DNA of 64,000 nucleotides. Source: Pusillimonas sp. UBA3987. GTDB taxonomy: Bacteria > Pseudomonadota > Gammaproteobacteria > Burkholderiales > Burkholderiaceae_B. Positions 35,860-44,027 of the stretch are shown here, one piece after another. The DNA is taken from contig DGCD01000013.1 of assembly GCA_002384935.1 (NCBI GenBank), positions 74,588 through 138,587 of the forward strand, read 5' to 3'. The notes beneath the pieces were generated by a model. It was not told the origin of the DNA. It did not search any database and worked only from the letters and a program-made list of their open reading frames with translations. Position numbers and translations under genes: made by a program. How positions within the stretch are numbered: the first letter of the stretch is position 1; every line of letters begins with the position of its first letter.

Positions 35860-37773
35860 ATGGACTTGTCGGGTTTTATTGTTCAAATTCTGAACGGCTT
35901 CGCAGAGGCGTCGTCGCTGTTTTTGGTTGCAGCGGGCCTTTCGCTTATTTTTGGTGTCACGCGCATTGTTAACTTTGCCCATGGCTCGCTGTATATGCTG
36001 GGTATCTACGTGGCCTACAGCATCGTGCAGGAGTTGGGTAATCATGCGTTTGGTTTCTGGTTCAGCCTGTTGCTTGCGGCGCTTGTTATCGGCGCATTGG
36101 GCGCACTGGTTGAAATTATTCTTTTGCGGCGGATTTATCGCGCGCCGGAACTGTTTCAGTTGCTGGCCACGTTCGCCTTGGTGCTGATTTTTCGTGATGT
36201 CGCCTTGTTTATCTGGGGGCCGCAAGACTTGCTCGGCCCGATTGCGCCAGGGCTGAACGGCTCGATCAAAATCCTCGGCCACTATTTTCCCAAGTACGAT
36301 GTTGTGCTCATTTTTATTGGGCCGGTTGTATTGGGGTTGCTGTGGTTGCTGCTTACGCGTACACGTTGGGGAACGCTGGTTCGCGCAGCCACACAAGACC
36401 GCGAGATGCTGGGCGCATTGGGTGTCAACCAGGCATGGCTTTTCACGGCGGTGTTTGCGCTGGGTGCGTTTCTTGCTGCGTTGGGCGGTGCCGTCCAGAT
36501 TCCGCGTCTGCCGGCCAACTTAACGCTCGACCTGGGCGTGATCGGAGATGCTTTCGTGATCGTGGTTGTCGGGGGCATGGGTTCCATTCCGGGGGCGTAC
36601 GTTGCTGCCCTCATTATTGCCGAGTTGAAGGCAATGTGTATTGCGCTTGGCACCGTTTCCCTGTTTGGTTTTACGTTCGATTTCCCACGTCTTACGTTGG
36701 TTGTCGAGTTCATTTTCATGGCCCTGGTCCTGGTGTTCCGGCCATGGGGCTTGTTCGGCACAGTGGCTTCGGTAAGCCGGAATTCCGCGCCTATTGAGGC
36801 GCCTTATCGCCCCGCAACTGCGCCGTTCAAGTGGTTTATTGCGGTGGTTATTGCCGTGGTTGCCGCATTGCCCTTAATGTCGGCCTGGTTGCCTTATGCC
36901 CCGGTACTGGCGCTTGACATCATGGTGGCCGCCTTGTTTGCCCTTAGCCTTCATTTCATTATGGGGCCCGGCGGCATGCACTCATTCGGCCATGCCGCGT
37001 ATTACGGGCTGGGCGCCTATGGTGCGGCGTTGCTCTTGAAAACGGCTGCGTTTTCAATGGGCTGGTCAATGGCTATTGCGCCGATTATTGCCGGCTTTGG
37101 TGCCCTGATTTTCGGCTGGTTCTGCGTTCGTCTGGCCGGGGTGTATCTGGCCATGTTAACGCTGGCTTTCGGGCAAATTGTCTGGTCGGTTATCTACCAG
37201 TGGGACAGCTTTACCGGTGGTTCCAACGGCATGATCGGGATTTGGCCGGCGCCGTGGTTGTCGGGTGACGCCTATTACTACTTCGCGTTTGCGATTGTCA
37301 TTATTTCGGCAATTGTGTTGCGTCGCCTGCTGTTCTCGCCATTTGGTTATGCATTGCGTGCCGCGCGTGATTCAGGCCTGCGTGCCGATGCGCTGGGTAT
37401 CGATGTAAAGCGGGTTCAGCTTGTGGCGTTCGTAATCGCAGGTACTTTTGCCGGCCTGGCGGGCGTGTTGTATGTGTTCTCCAAGGGCAGTGCCGCGCCC
37501 GAAATCATCTGGGTCGGCAAGTCGGTTGACGGTCTCGTAATGGTGTTGCTGGGCGGTATTCAAACGCTTGTCGGGCCTATTGTCGGTGCCGCAACGTTCC
37601 AGTTCCTGCAAGACTATTTCATGGGCATCACCCAGTACTGGCTCGCCTTGTTCGGTGGCGTCATCCTCCTGATCGTGTTGGCCTTCCCGCAAGGGGTTGC
37701 CGGTTATTTCAAGGAGTTTTTTGATTATCGGGCTGCCAGGCGCGCGCAAGCGTTGGCTACCGCGAAGGAGTAA
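35860..37773 (+). CDS. Fused LivH-LivM branched-chain-type ABC permease
   Basis: 637 residues from ATG 35860; a TTG five codons upstream is also in frame. The N-terminal half (to about 300) is LivH-like (SLIFGVTRIVNFAHGSLYML; VVVGGMGSIPGAYVAALII) and the C-terminal half (about 320-630) is LivM-like (MGPGGMHSFGHAAYYGLGAY; ALGIDVKRVQLVAF). The two permeases are usually separate genes, so this is a natural fusion giving both channel halves in one chain. LivG- and LivF-like genes follow within five bases and by overlap. Confidence 0.93.
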   Translation: MDLSGFIVQILNGFAEASSLFLVAAGLSLIFGVTRIVNFAHGSLYMLGIYVAYSIVQELGNHAFGFWFSLLLAALVIGALGALVEIILLRRIYRAPELFQLLATFALVLIFRDVALFIWGPQDLLGPIAPGLNGSIKILGHYFPKYDVVLIFIGPVVLGLLWLLLTRTRWGTLVRAATQDREMLGALGVNQAWLFTAVFALGAFLAALGGAVQIPRLPANLTLDLGVIGDAFVIVVVGGMGSIPGAYVAALIIAELKAMCIALGTVSLFGFTFDFPRLTLVVEFIFMALVLVFRPWGLFGTVASVSRNSAPIEAPYRPATAPFKWFIAVVIAVVAALPLMSAWLPYAPVLALDIMVAALFALSLHFIMGPGGMHSFGHAAYYGLGAYGAALLLKTAAFSMGWSMAIAPIIAGFGALIFGWFCVRLAGVYLAMLTLAFGQIVWSVIYQWDSFTGGSNGMIGIWPAPWLSGDAYYYFAFAIVIISAIVLRRLLFSPFGYALRAARDSGLRADALGIDVKRVQLVAFVIAGTFAGLAGVLYVFSKGSAAPEIIWVGKSVDGLVMVLLGGIQTLVGPIVGAATFQFLQDYFMGITQYWLALFGGVILLIVLAFPQGVAGYFKEFFDYRAARRAQALATAKE

Positions 37774-37778
37774 CCGCC

Positions 37779-38555
37779 ATGAGTTTATTGGTTGTAAAAG
37801 ATTTAAAGAAAGCCTTTGGCGGCAATATTGCGGTCGATGGGGTCAGTTTCGAATTGAAGGCGGGCGAACTTCTTGCACTTATCGGGCCTAATGGTGCCGG
37901 CAAGACGACCACCTTCAATATGGTCAATGGTCAGTTGCCCGCAACGGCGGGGTCCATCAAATTGAATGGGCAGGAACTGTTGGGGCGGCCCCCGCGCCAA
38001 GTTGCCCATATGGGCGTTGGGCGCACCTTTCAAATTGCGGCAACCTTTGCTTCGTTAACCGTGATTGAAAACGTGCAAATGGCCATTCTGGCGCATGAGC
38101 GGAAAATCTATTCGTTCTGGAAACCCGCGGCGTCTTATTTCCGTGAAAAAGCCATGTCGTTGCTCGAGCAGGTTGGCATGGACAGCCAGGCCGAAAGGCC
38201 TTGCAGCGAGCTTGCTTATGGTGACGTGAAAAGGGTGGAGCTGGCGATTGGCCTGGCTAACGATCCGGTTCTGTTGCTTATGGACGAACCCACCGCAGGC
38301 ATGGCGCCCAAAGAGCGTAATGAGCTCATGGCACTTACCAAAAAGCTGGTGGTTGACCGGAATATGGCGGTTTTATTCACTGAACACAGCATGGACGTTG
38401 TGTTTGCCTACGCCGATCGCATGATTGTATTGGCTCGCGGTCGCTTGATTGCCGAGGGTGGCGCAGAAGATATTCGCAATCATCCCAAGGTACAGGAAGT
38501 GTATTTCGGCACGGGTAAAACTTTTGAAAAGAAACAATCGGATGCAACAGCATGA
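37779..38555 (+). CDS. Branched-chain-type ABC transporter ATP-binding protein (LivG-like)
   Basis: 258 residues with Walker A GPNGAGKTT, signature-region LAYGDVKRVELA, Walker B LLLMDEPTAGMAP and the LivG-type FTEHSMDVVFAYADR. Its stop overlaps the start of the second ATPase by four bases (ATGA). One of two ATPases energising the fused permease. Confidence 0.93.
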   Translation: MSLLVVKDLKKAFGGNIAVDGVSFELKAGELLALIGPNGAGKTTTFNMVNGQLPATAGSIKLNGQELLGRPPRQVAHMGVGRTFQIAATFASLTVIENVQMAILAHERKIYSFWKPAASYFREKAMSLLEQVGMDSQAERPCSELAYGDVKRVELAIGLANDPVLLLMDEPTAGMAPKERNELMALTKKLVVDRNMAVLFTEHSMDVVFAYADRMIVLARGRLIAEGGAEDIRNHPKVQEVYFGTGKTFEKKQSDATA

Positions 38556-39301
38556 GCAAGGTAGATTTCAATCCCGATGAACCGCTTTTGACGGTATCAA
38601 AACTGAATGCATGGTACGGTGCCGCGCATATTTTGTTCGATGTCGACCTGAATGTTCGCCGTGGCGAAGTCGTGGCCCTGATGGGCCGCAACGGGGCGGG
38701 CAAGTCGACCACGCTCAAATCGATCATGGGCCTGATGGAAAAGTCCAAGGGCGACATTCACTTCATGGGGAGCAAGGTCTCGGGGCGCCAGTCGTTCGAG
38801 ATCGCGCGTCGTGGCGTGGGGTTTGTGCCCGAGGATCGCCGTGTATTCAGTGACCTTACGGTAACTGAAAACCTGGAAGTGGGGCGCCAGCCGTCCCGTA
38901 CATGGCCGGACGGCACGCCCGCATTTCGCTGGACCCCCGAAGATCTGTACAAGCTCTTTCCCAACCTGGGGGGCATGCAGGATCGCCCGGGCGGTCAGAT
39001 GAGCGGTGGTGAGCAGCAAATGCTAACCGTGGCACGCACGCTAATGGGTAATCCGTTCCTGGTTTTGCTGGACGAGCCGTCAGAGGGCGTGGCACCGCTG
39101 ATCGTGGAGCAAATGGCCAATATGATTATTGCGCTTAAAGAGCACGGTGTCAGTGTGTTGCTTTCCGAGCAGAACGTTCACTTTGCAGAATTGGTTTCCG
39201 ATCGGGTGTATGTGCTTGAAAAGGGCCAGATCCGCTATGCGGCCACCATGGCGGAACTGGCCGAGAACGAGGAGATACGGCGAAGCTATCTTACGGTTTG
39301 A
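38552..39301 (+). CDS. Branched-chain-type ABC transporter ATP-binding protein (LivF-like)
   Basis: 249 residues with Walker A GRNGAGKST, signature MSGGEQQML, Walker B LVLLDEPSEGVAP and LLSEQNVHFAELVSDR, as in LivF. Last gene of the importer operon. Its 3' end overlaps the convergent cytochrome-fusion gene by 16 bases (39286-39301), so no room is left for separate terminators. Confidence 0.93.
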   Translation: MSKVDFNPDEPLLTVSKLNAWYGAAHILFDVDLNVRRGEVVALMGRNGAGKSTTLKSIMGLMEKSKGDIHFMGSKVSGRQSFEIARRGVGFVPEDRRVFSDLTVTENLEVGRQPSRTWPDGTPAFRWTPEDLYKLFPNLGGMQDRPGGQMSGGEQQMLTVARTLMGNPFLVLLDEPSEGVAPLIVEQMANMIIALKEHGVSVLLSEQNVHFAELVSDRVYVLEKGQIRYAATMAELAENEEIRRSYLTV

Positions 39302-42081
39302 TTTCGTATTTCATCAATCTTCTGATCAAGCCCCTGCCAAGGGGCTTTTTCAGGTGCAAAGCGGGCGCGCATATAAACCAGCAGGTCTTTCATTTGCGCG
39401 TTGTTGAGGCTGTCCTTGAAGCCGGGCATATCGCCCAGACCGAGCTGGGTCGGGTCGGCAATGCCATGCATCAATACCTGGATGACGTTGTCGGGGTGGT
39501 CGCTATGCAAATTGGTGTTCAGCGCCAGGGAAGGCCGGGAGCCAAATAACGGCGGGCCCTCGCGGGCATCGTGACATACAGCGCATGCGCCTTCAAACAG
39601 GCTTTCGCCAGGCATCGTCATGACGGCCCGGTTGTTTTTGCTGGCATCCTCAAGTTTGGCTGCGGTTAACGCTGCCGGTTCCCCTTCAGCAGAATCCGGT
39701 GTCAGGGTGCTCAGGTAGTGCGCAATGGCGCGTACGTCTGATTCCGGCAATTGCGCCAGGCCCTCAACAACTGGCGCCATGGGCCCGGATGCGACCCCAT
39801 GCAACGATGAAAACCCTGTCCTGAGGTAGTCGTATAGCGACGCTTCGGTCCAGGCAACAGGGGCTTTCGACAACTCGTTCAAGGGCGGCGCCTCCCAGCC
39901 TTCGGCAAATCCGCCGGCCAGGTAGTTGCGGTCTCCCGATTTTTCTGCGCCCAGCGCATTGCGGGGCGTATGACAGGCCGCGCAATGACCTGCGCCTTGC
40001 ACCAGATACGCGCCCCGATTCCACAACGTTGTTTGCGTTGGATCGGGCTCGAAGCGCGTGTTCTCGTGAAAGAGGGTGTTCCAGCCTGCCATCAACGGCC
40101 TGGCATTATAGGGAAAAGCCAGTTCGGTTTTCGCCGGTGTGTGCTTTACTGCCGGCTGCGTCATTAAATAGGCGTATAGCGACTGCATATCGGTGTCGCT
40201 GATCTTGGCAAATGCCGTGTAGGGGAACACCGGGTAAAGGTGGCGCCCGTCGCGATGGATGCCTTCGCGCATCGCCCGTTCGAATGCTTCGTACGACCAT
40301 TGGCCAATACCGGTTTCTGGGTCGGGCGTGATGTTGGTGCTGTAGACAACACCGAACGGTGTTTCCAGTGCGCGTCCGCCGGTGTTTTCAATACCGTCTT
40401 CAGCCGTATGGCAAACCATGCAGTCTCCGGCGATGGCGACCATGCGCCCCCGGTTGATTGCTTCGTCTGAATATATGCGTGTGTCGACGGCCACGGGTGC
40501 AATTGCACCGCGCCATGGCATTGCGCTGACGACCAGCCCGGCTGCGGTGGCGGCAATGCCGCCAAGCAAGCCGTAAGCCCATTTCTTATACGCCGGTGGT
40601 GCCTGCTTCTTTGCAATGGCCTGCTGCAAAAGACGGCTGTCGAAGGGTGTGTCTCGCAAGCGAACGCCAGTGGCGTCGTGGATCGCGTTTGCAATAGCTG
40701 CAGCAGCCGGCCATTGTGCTTTTTCGTTCCACGCGATGTGCCTGGAAACCGCATTTTCATTTTGCTGAGGAATGATATCAACGTTGGGCTTCGTTAATTC
40801 GAAGCCGGGCTTTTCGGCGCTGCTTCCCCATTGGTCAAATGATTCCGGCGGCTTCAACAGGCCCTGCGCGAATTGTCGAAGCGATGATTCGATTTCGGGC
40901 GCGGTTTGCTGGTTGCCAAGTTCCTCGGTGTTATGGCCTACGGTTAGCCGGGTGATGTCTACCCGGCCTTCTGTGTTGACTGCGACCTCGGCAACCCAGG
41001 CCGACCAGACCTGCCGGGGCGGGTCTTGTTCGTGGTCGATGATGTGTCCGTATGCAAAGCCCCGGCCTGTTCCCGCTTCCACTGGGCGCTTTTCCCACTG
41101 GGCGCTCGATGCGACCGACTCAATCAGGCTTCGGCCTGTAGGGTCTTGCTCGAGACTGTTCAGTCGTGCTTGAACCGGGTCGCGGTTTTGCTCCCGGCAG
41201 GTTTCGTCGAAAAATGACTCCCGGGCAAAAATCTGTGCGGCACCCACCTGTTCGTAAGGGTTCGGCGCGATACGGGTTGTTGGCGACTCGATCGCCAAAC
41301 GGATGGGCGTACCGTAGGCATCGCTGTTTTCCAGCGTCATGGCCGGTGCAGTATGCGTGAAGCCGCACAGCAGGGCCGCGACCGAAGGGCGGCGCGCAGG
41401 ATACTGGGATAACCGTTCGATCCGGCCGTTTTGATCTGTATCGATCGTGATGCGCACCGGTGTGGTGTCATGCAAGTGATGCATCACCTTTACGGCGCGG
41501 CCTGGCGTATGCACGCAAAGTAAGACGGCATCAACGGCGGTATCGTAATTTTCTGTTTGACCAGCGCCGTTTGGAAAGATCTGCACATGCTCGGGTAACA
41601 CAGAGAGCAGGGCACCGATTTCCTGCCGAAGTAACGCCGGCTGTGCGGTGCTGCACCATACCGTTAGTGTTGTGCCGTTAAATTGAGCGATGGCCCAGCC
41701 GGGCGCCTGAGCATTGTTCTGATACTGGTAGGATCGCGCACTTTGCGTTACCGGCGTATCGGATGCTGAGTCTGTGTCTTCAAGCGGCTGAGTCCATTGC
41801 ACGTGAATTTGGGACCTGGCATGCTGAGCCTGCCCGGGTTGGGAGGCAATGACACCAATAAAGCTGTGCCGCACCACAACAGCTACAACGCCCGGCACAT
41901 TACGCGCGCCGTCGGCGTGCACTTCAGTGGGGGTAGGGCCGGCATATTGCCGGCCATCCCACAAGAGCTGGTCGGGGCGCAGCACGACACCGTGCAAAAG
42001 CTGTGCGGAACCGGGCGGGGCAAGGTCTTTCCTGCCCGTTGCGATTGACGAGGGCTGTGTTGAAGTGGCCGGTATTGTCAT
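39286..42081 (-). CDS. Degenerate MoCo-subunit domain fused to triheme cytochrome c (NicB-related)
   Basis: 931 residues. Residues about 25-490 are homologous to the middle and C-terminal parts of the MoCo subunit encoded at 44028-46298 (e.g. TLTVWCSTAQPALLRQEI, VWSAWVAEVAVNTEGRVDI, AAIANAIHDATGVR), but the first ~200 residues of that family are missing. The active-site GAGE reads AWNE (450-453), and the cofactor-loop motif near GCYGRN is not conserved. A single membrane helix (about 503-523, preceded by AYKKW) leads to a periplasmic cytochrome part with haem sites CMVCH (554), CAACH (700) and CAVCH (833). P. putida NicB joins a full MoCo domain to such a cytochrome. Here the protein probably anchors the complex and passes electrons to the respiratory chain. 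Start overlaps nicA by four bases. Confidence 0.88.
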   Translation of the reverse strand: MTIPATSTQPSSIATGRKDLAPPGSAQLLHGVVLRPDQLLWDGRQYAGPTPTEVHADGARNVPGVVAVVVRHSFIGVIASQPGQAQHARSQIHVQWTQPLEDTDSASDTPVTQSARSYQYQNNAQAPGWAIAQFNGTTLTVWCSTAQPALLRQEIGALLSVLPEHVQIFPNGAGQTENYDTAVDAVLLCVHTPGRAVKVMHHLHDTTPVRITIDTDQNGRIERLSQYPARRPSVAALLCGFTHTAPAMTLENSDAYGTPIRLAIESPTTRIAPNPYEQVGAAQIFARESFFDETCREQNRDPVQARLNSLEQDPTGRSLIESVASSAQWEKRPVEAGTGRGFAYGHIIDHEQDPPRQVWSAWVAEVAVNTEGRVDITRLTVGHNTEELGNQQTAPEIESSLRQFAQGLLKPPESFDQWGSSAEKPGFELTKPNVDIIPQQNENAVSRHIAWNEKAQWPAAAAIANAIHDATGVRLRDTPFDSRLLQQAIAKKQAPPAYKKWAYGLLGGIAATAAGLVVSAMPWRGAIAPVAVDTRIYSDEAINRGRMVAIAGDCMVCHTAEDGIENTGGRALETPFGVVYSTNITPDPETGIGQWSYEAFERAMREGIHRDGRHLYPVFPYTAFAKISDTDMQSLYAYLMTQPAVKHTPAKTELAFPYNARPLMAGWNTLFHENTRFEPDPTQTTLWNRGAYLVQGAGHCAACHTPRNALGAEKSGDRNYLAGGFAEGWEAPPLNELSKAPVAWTEASLYDYLRTGFSSLHGVASGPMAPVVEGLAQLPESDVRAIAHYLSTLTPDSAEGEPAALTAAKLEDASKNNRAVMTMPGESLFEGACAVCHDAREGPPLFGSRPSLALNTNLHSDHPDNVIQVLMHGIADPTQLGLGDMPGFKDSLNNAQMKDLLVYMRARFAPEKAPWQGLDQKIDEIRNQTVR

Positions 42082-42554
42082 TGTTCTGATTGGGCAGCTT
42101 GGCGTGCCGCTGCAATAATTTCAACGTGAGTGCCGCAGCGGCAAAGGTTGTATTTGAGTTCCTGGCGGATCTGTTGTTCTGTTGGGTGGGGGTTGCGGTT
42201 CAAAAGTGCCTGGACGGTCATGATCATGCCGTTCATACAGTAGCCGCATTGCGCTGCCTGCTGATCGATAAAAGCCTGCTGGACACGGCCAGGGGATTCT
42301 GCGCTGCCCAGGCCTTCCAGGGTGGTAATTTCATGCCCGGCAACGCTGCGCAAGGGCAAGACACAGGAACGTGCGGCCACACCGTCGATTAAAACGGTGC
42401 AGGCGCCGCACTCACCCAGACCACAGCCGAACTTCGGGCCGTTAAGCTCGAGGTCGTTACGTAAAACATAAAGTAGCGGTGTGTCGGCCCCGGCATTAAC
42501 CTGATGATTTTGGCCGTTGACCGTTAGTTCGGTGATCTGGGTGGTTTTGCTCAT
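42078..42554 (-). CDS. nicA: Nicotinate dehydrogenase small [2Fe-2S] subunit NicA
   Basis: 158 residues with two [2Fe-2S] clusters of the xanthine-oxidase family: plant-type CGLGECGAC with a following Cys in GVAARSCVLP, and the helical QCGYCMNGMIM ... NLCRCGTHVEI. It closely resembles P. putida NicA (157 residues), which with NicB hydroxylates nicotinate to 6-hydroxynicotinate. Overlaps the nicC stop and the fusion gene start by four bases each, so the three are co-translated in one operon. Confidence 0.93.
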   Translation of the reverse strand: MSKTTQITELTVNGQNHQVNAGADTPLLYVLRNDLELNGPKFGCGLGECGACTVLIDGVAARSCVLPLRSVAGHEITTLEGLGSAESPGRVQQAFIDQQAAQCGYCMNGMIMTVQALLNRNPHPTEQQIRQELKYNLCRCGTHVEIIAAARQAAQSEQ

Positions 42555-43696
42555 TGTTTTTCAGATTCAACCAATGGCACCTCGAATACATCGTATCCAA
42601 AGCACCAGTCGGGGTTTTCATTGGTTTTTAACCAAGTGTTGTTGTGGGATACCAACTGCACTTTGCTTGCACGTTCAGCACGATTTGCTTTGTATAGGTT
42701 AAACACCGCTTCGTGGTCTGTAAAGCCCAATTCCTGGAAGCAACGCGTCAGCATGGCGGCGTCTTCGATTGCCATCGCGGCACCTTGCGCCATGTGGGGT
42801 TTCATGGGGTGGCATGCATCACCCAGAAGCACCAGGCGTCCGCGGCTCCATACGGGCAGGGGATCGCGTTCCAGCAATGGCCAGCGCGTTACTTCCTGTG
42901 TGCCTTCAATGAGTGCCTGGACACTGGAGTGCCAGCCTTTGAACGTTTCGCGCATCTCATCTTTAGTGCAGGGCTCCCAGCTTTTGCTCATATCCCACGA
43001 CTCAACCGGGACGCCGGTGACATAATAGATTTCATCTTTTTTGCTGGTAACGAAGTACACCATCATGTGCCGATCGCCATCCCACCATTTGCAGCACATA
43101 TCGAAGGGAAGGGCACCGCTGTCGATGGGGGTTGGGAAAACCGCACGATGCGCAACATAGCCGGTGTAAATGGGGAGTTCTTCCCCGAGCAGGCTTTCCC
43201 GAACCTTGGAGTTGATGCCGTCGGCGCCAATGACGAAGTCGGCTTCCTCGGTGGTGCCATCGGCAAATTTCATGACGACCTTGTCGCCCAGGTCTTCAAT
43301 TTCATCCAATTTCTTATTGAATTCCAGCACGCCGTCGGGCAGTGCGTCCGTCATCAGCTTGTGGAAGTCGCCGCGGTGAACGGTTAAATAGCTTGCGCCA
43401 TAGTGGGACAGTGCGTAATCGCCCAGCGGAATTTGCGCCATTACGTCGCCTGTGATGCCATCGCGGCTGTACCAGTAGTCGGGGTGTGCGCCTGTACGGT
43501 TAAGCTCATCTTCAATCTCCAGCTTGCGCATGACCTTCATTACATTGGGGCCCAGGTGAATGCCGGCGCCCATGCGGGCGAATGAAGGGGCTTGTTCGTA
43601 GACTTTCACGTTGAAACCTGCTTTTGCCATCAGGCCTGCGCCTGCGGTACCGCCCAGTCCGGCTCCAATAAACGCGATACGAGGATTGTTTTTCAT
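42551..43696 (-). CDS. nicC: 6-hydroxynicotinate 3-monooxygenase NicC
   Basis: 381 residues, same length as P. putida NicC (382), with matching stretches such as GAGIHLGPNVMKVMRKL, CKWWDGDRHMMVYFVT and LLGDACHPMKPHMAQGAAMA. It is a group A FAD monooxygenase (N-terminal GxGxxG in FIGAGLGGTAGAGLM, C-terminal GD motif) that decarboxylates and hydroxylates 6-hydroxynicotinate to 2,5-dihydroxypyridine using NADH and oxygen. First gene of the operon nicC-nicA-fusion. A candidate operator lies 52 bases upstream. Confidence 0.93.
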   Translation of the reverse strand: MKNNPRIAFIGAGLGGTAGAGLMAKAGFNVKVYEQAPSFARMGAGIHLGPNVMKVMRKLEIEDELNRTGAHPDYWYSRDGITGDVMAQIPLGDYALSHYGASYLTVHRGDFHKLMTDALPDGVLEFNKKLDEIEDLGDKVVMKFADGTTEEADFVIGADGINSKVRESLLGEELPIYTGYVAHRAVFPTPIDSGALPFDMCCKWWDGDRHMMVYFVTSKKDEIYYVTGVPVESWDMSKSWEPCTKDEMRETFKGWHSSVQALIEGTQEVTRWPLLERDPLPVWSRGRLVLLGDACHPMKPHMAQGAAMAIEDAAMLTRCFQELGFTDHEAVFNLYKANRAERASKVQLVSHNNTWLKTNENPDWCFGYDVFEVPLVESEKQ

Positions 43697-43747
43697 GATG
43701 AGACTCCCGAAGGAAATAAAAGAAAAGTTCAGGTTTGAATTAAATAC

Positions 43748-43759
43748 AGTGTATACGCT
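43748..43759. promoter_or_regulatory. AGTGTATACGCT, candidate operator before nicC
   Basis: Differs in one base from the perfect palindrome at 34316-34327. Its position 52-63 bases before the nicC ATG would cover a promoter. Confidence 0.55.
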
Positions 43760-43938
43760 TTATTTTTCTTCGTAAACATAGCCAGTGCTGGTGTTTACAC
43801 CTACTTGGTAATGTAACCGGGAAAAAGTAATTTTTTAAAATAAATATATGAAATTAATGTGATTATAGGCCTGGATTCAGTCGACTAAAAGCGTGGCCCA
43901 TGCCATTTTTCACCGTATGGACGTGTTTTTCATAATAT

Positions 43939-43950
43939 GGTGCATACGTT
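43939..43950. promoter_or_regulatory. GGTGCATACGTT, candidate operator before the MoCo subunit gene
   Basis: Matches the nicC site at 9 of 12 positions, sharing the ATACG core. Lies 78 bases before the ATG at 44028. Weaker than the other two sites. Confidence 0.4.
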
Positions 43951-44027
43951 GTATAAATTAGGTTCAGGTGTCGTCATATATCCGGTACACTATGAAATAC
44001 GCTCGTCTCCAGTCATAAGGATGTGAA

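Larger units (their letters stand above)
43697..44027. promoter_or_regulatory. Divergent nic control region
   Basis: 331 bases between nicC and the MoCo subunit gene. Contains candidate operators at 43748-43759 (AGTGTATACGCT) and 43939-43950 (GGTGCATACGTT), and an inverted pair GTAAACA (43772-43778) / TGTTTAC (43792-43798) with GGTGTTTACACC at 43790-43801. A/T-rich stretches provide room for two promoters. No open frame of note. Confidence 0.6.
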
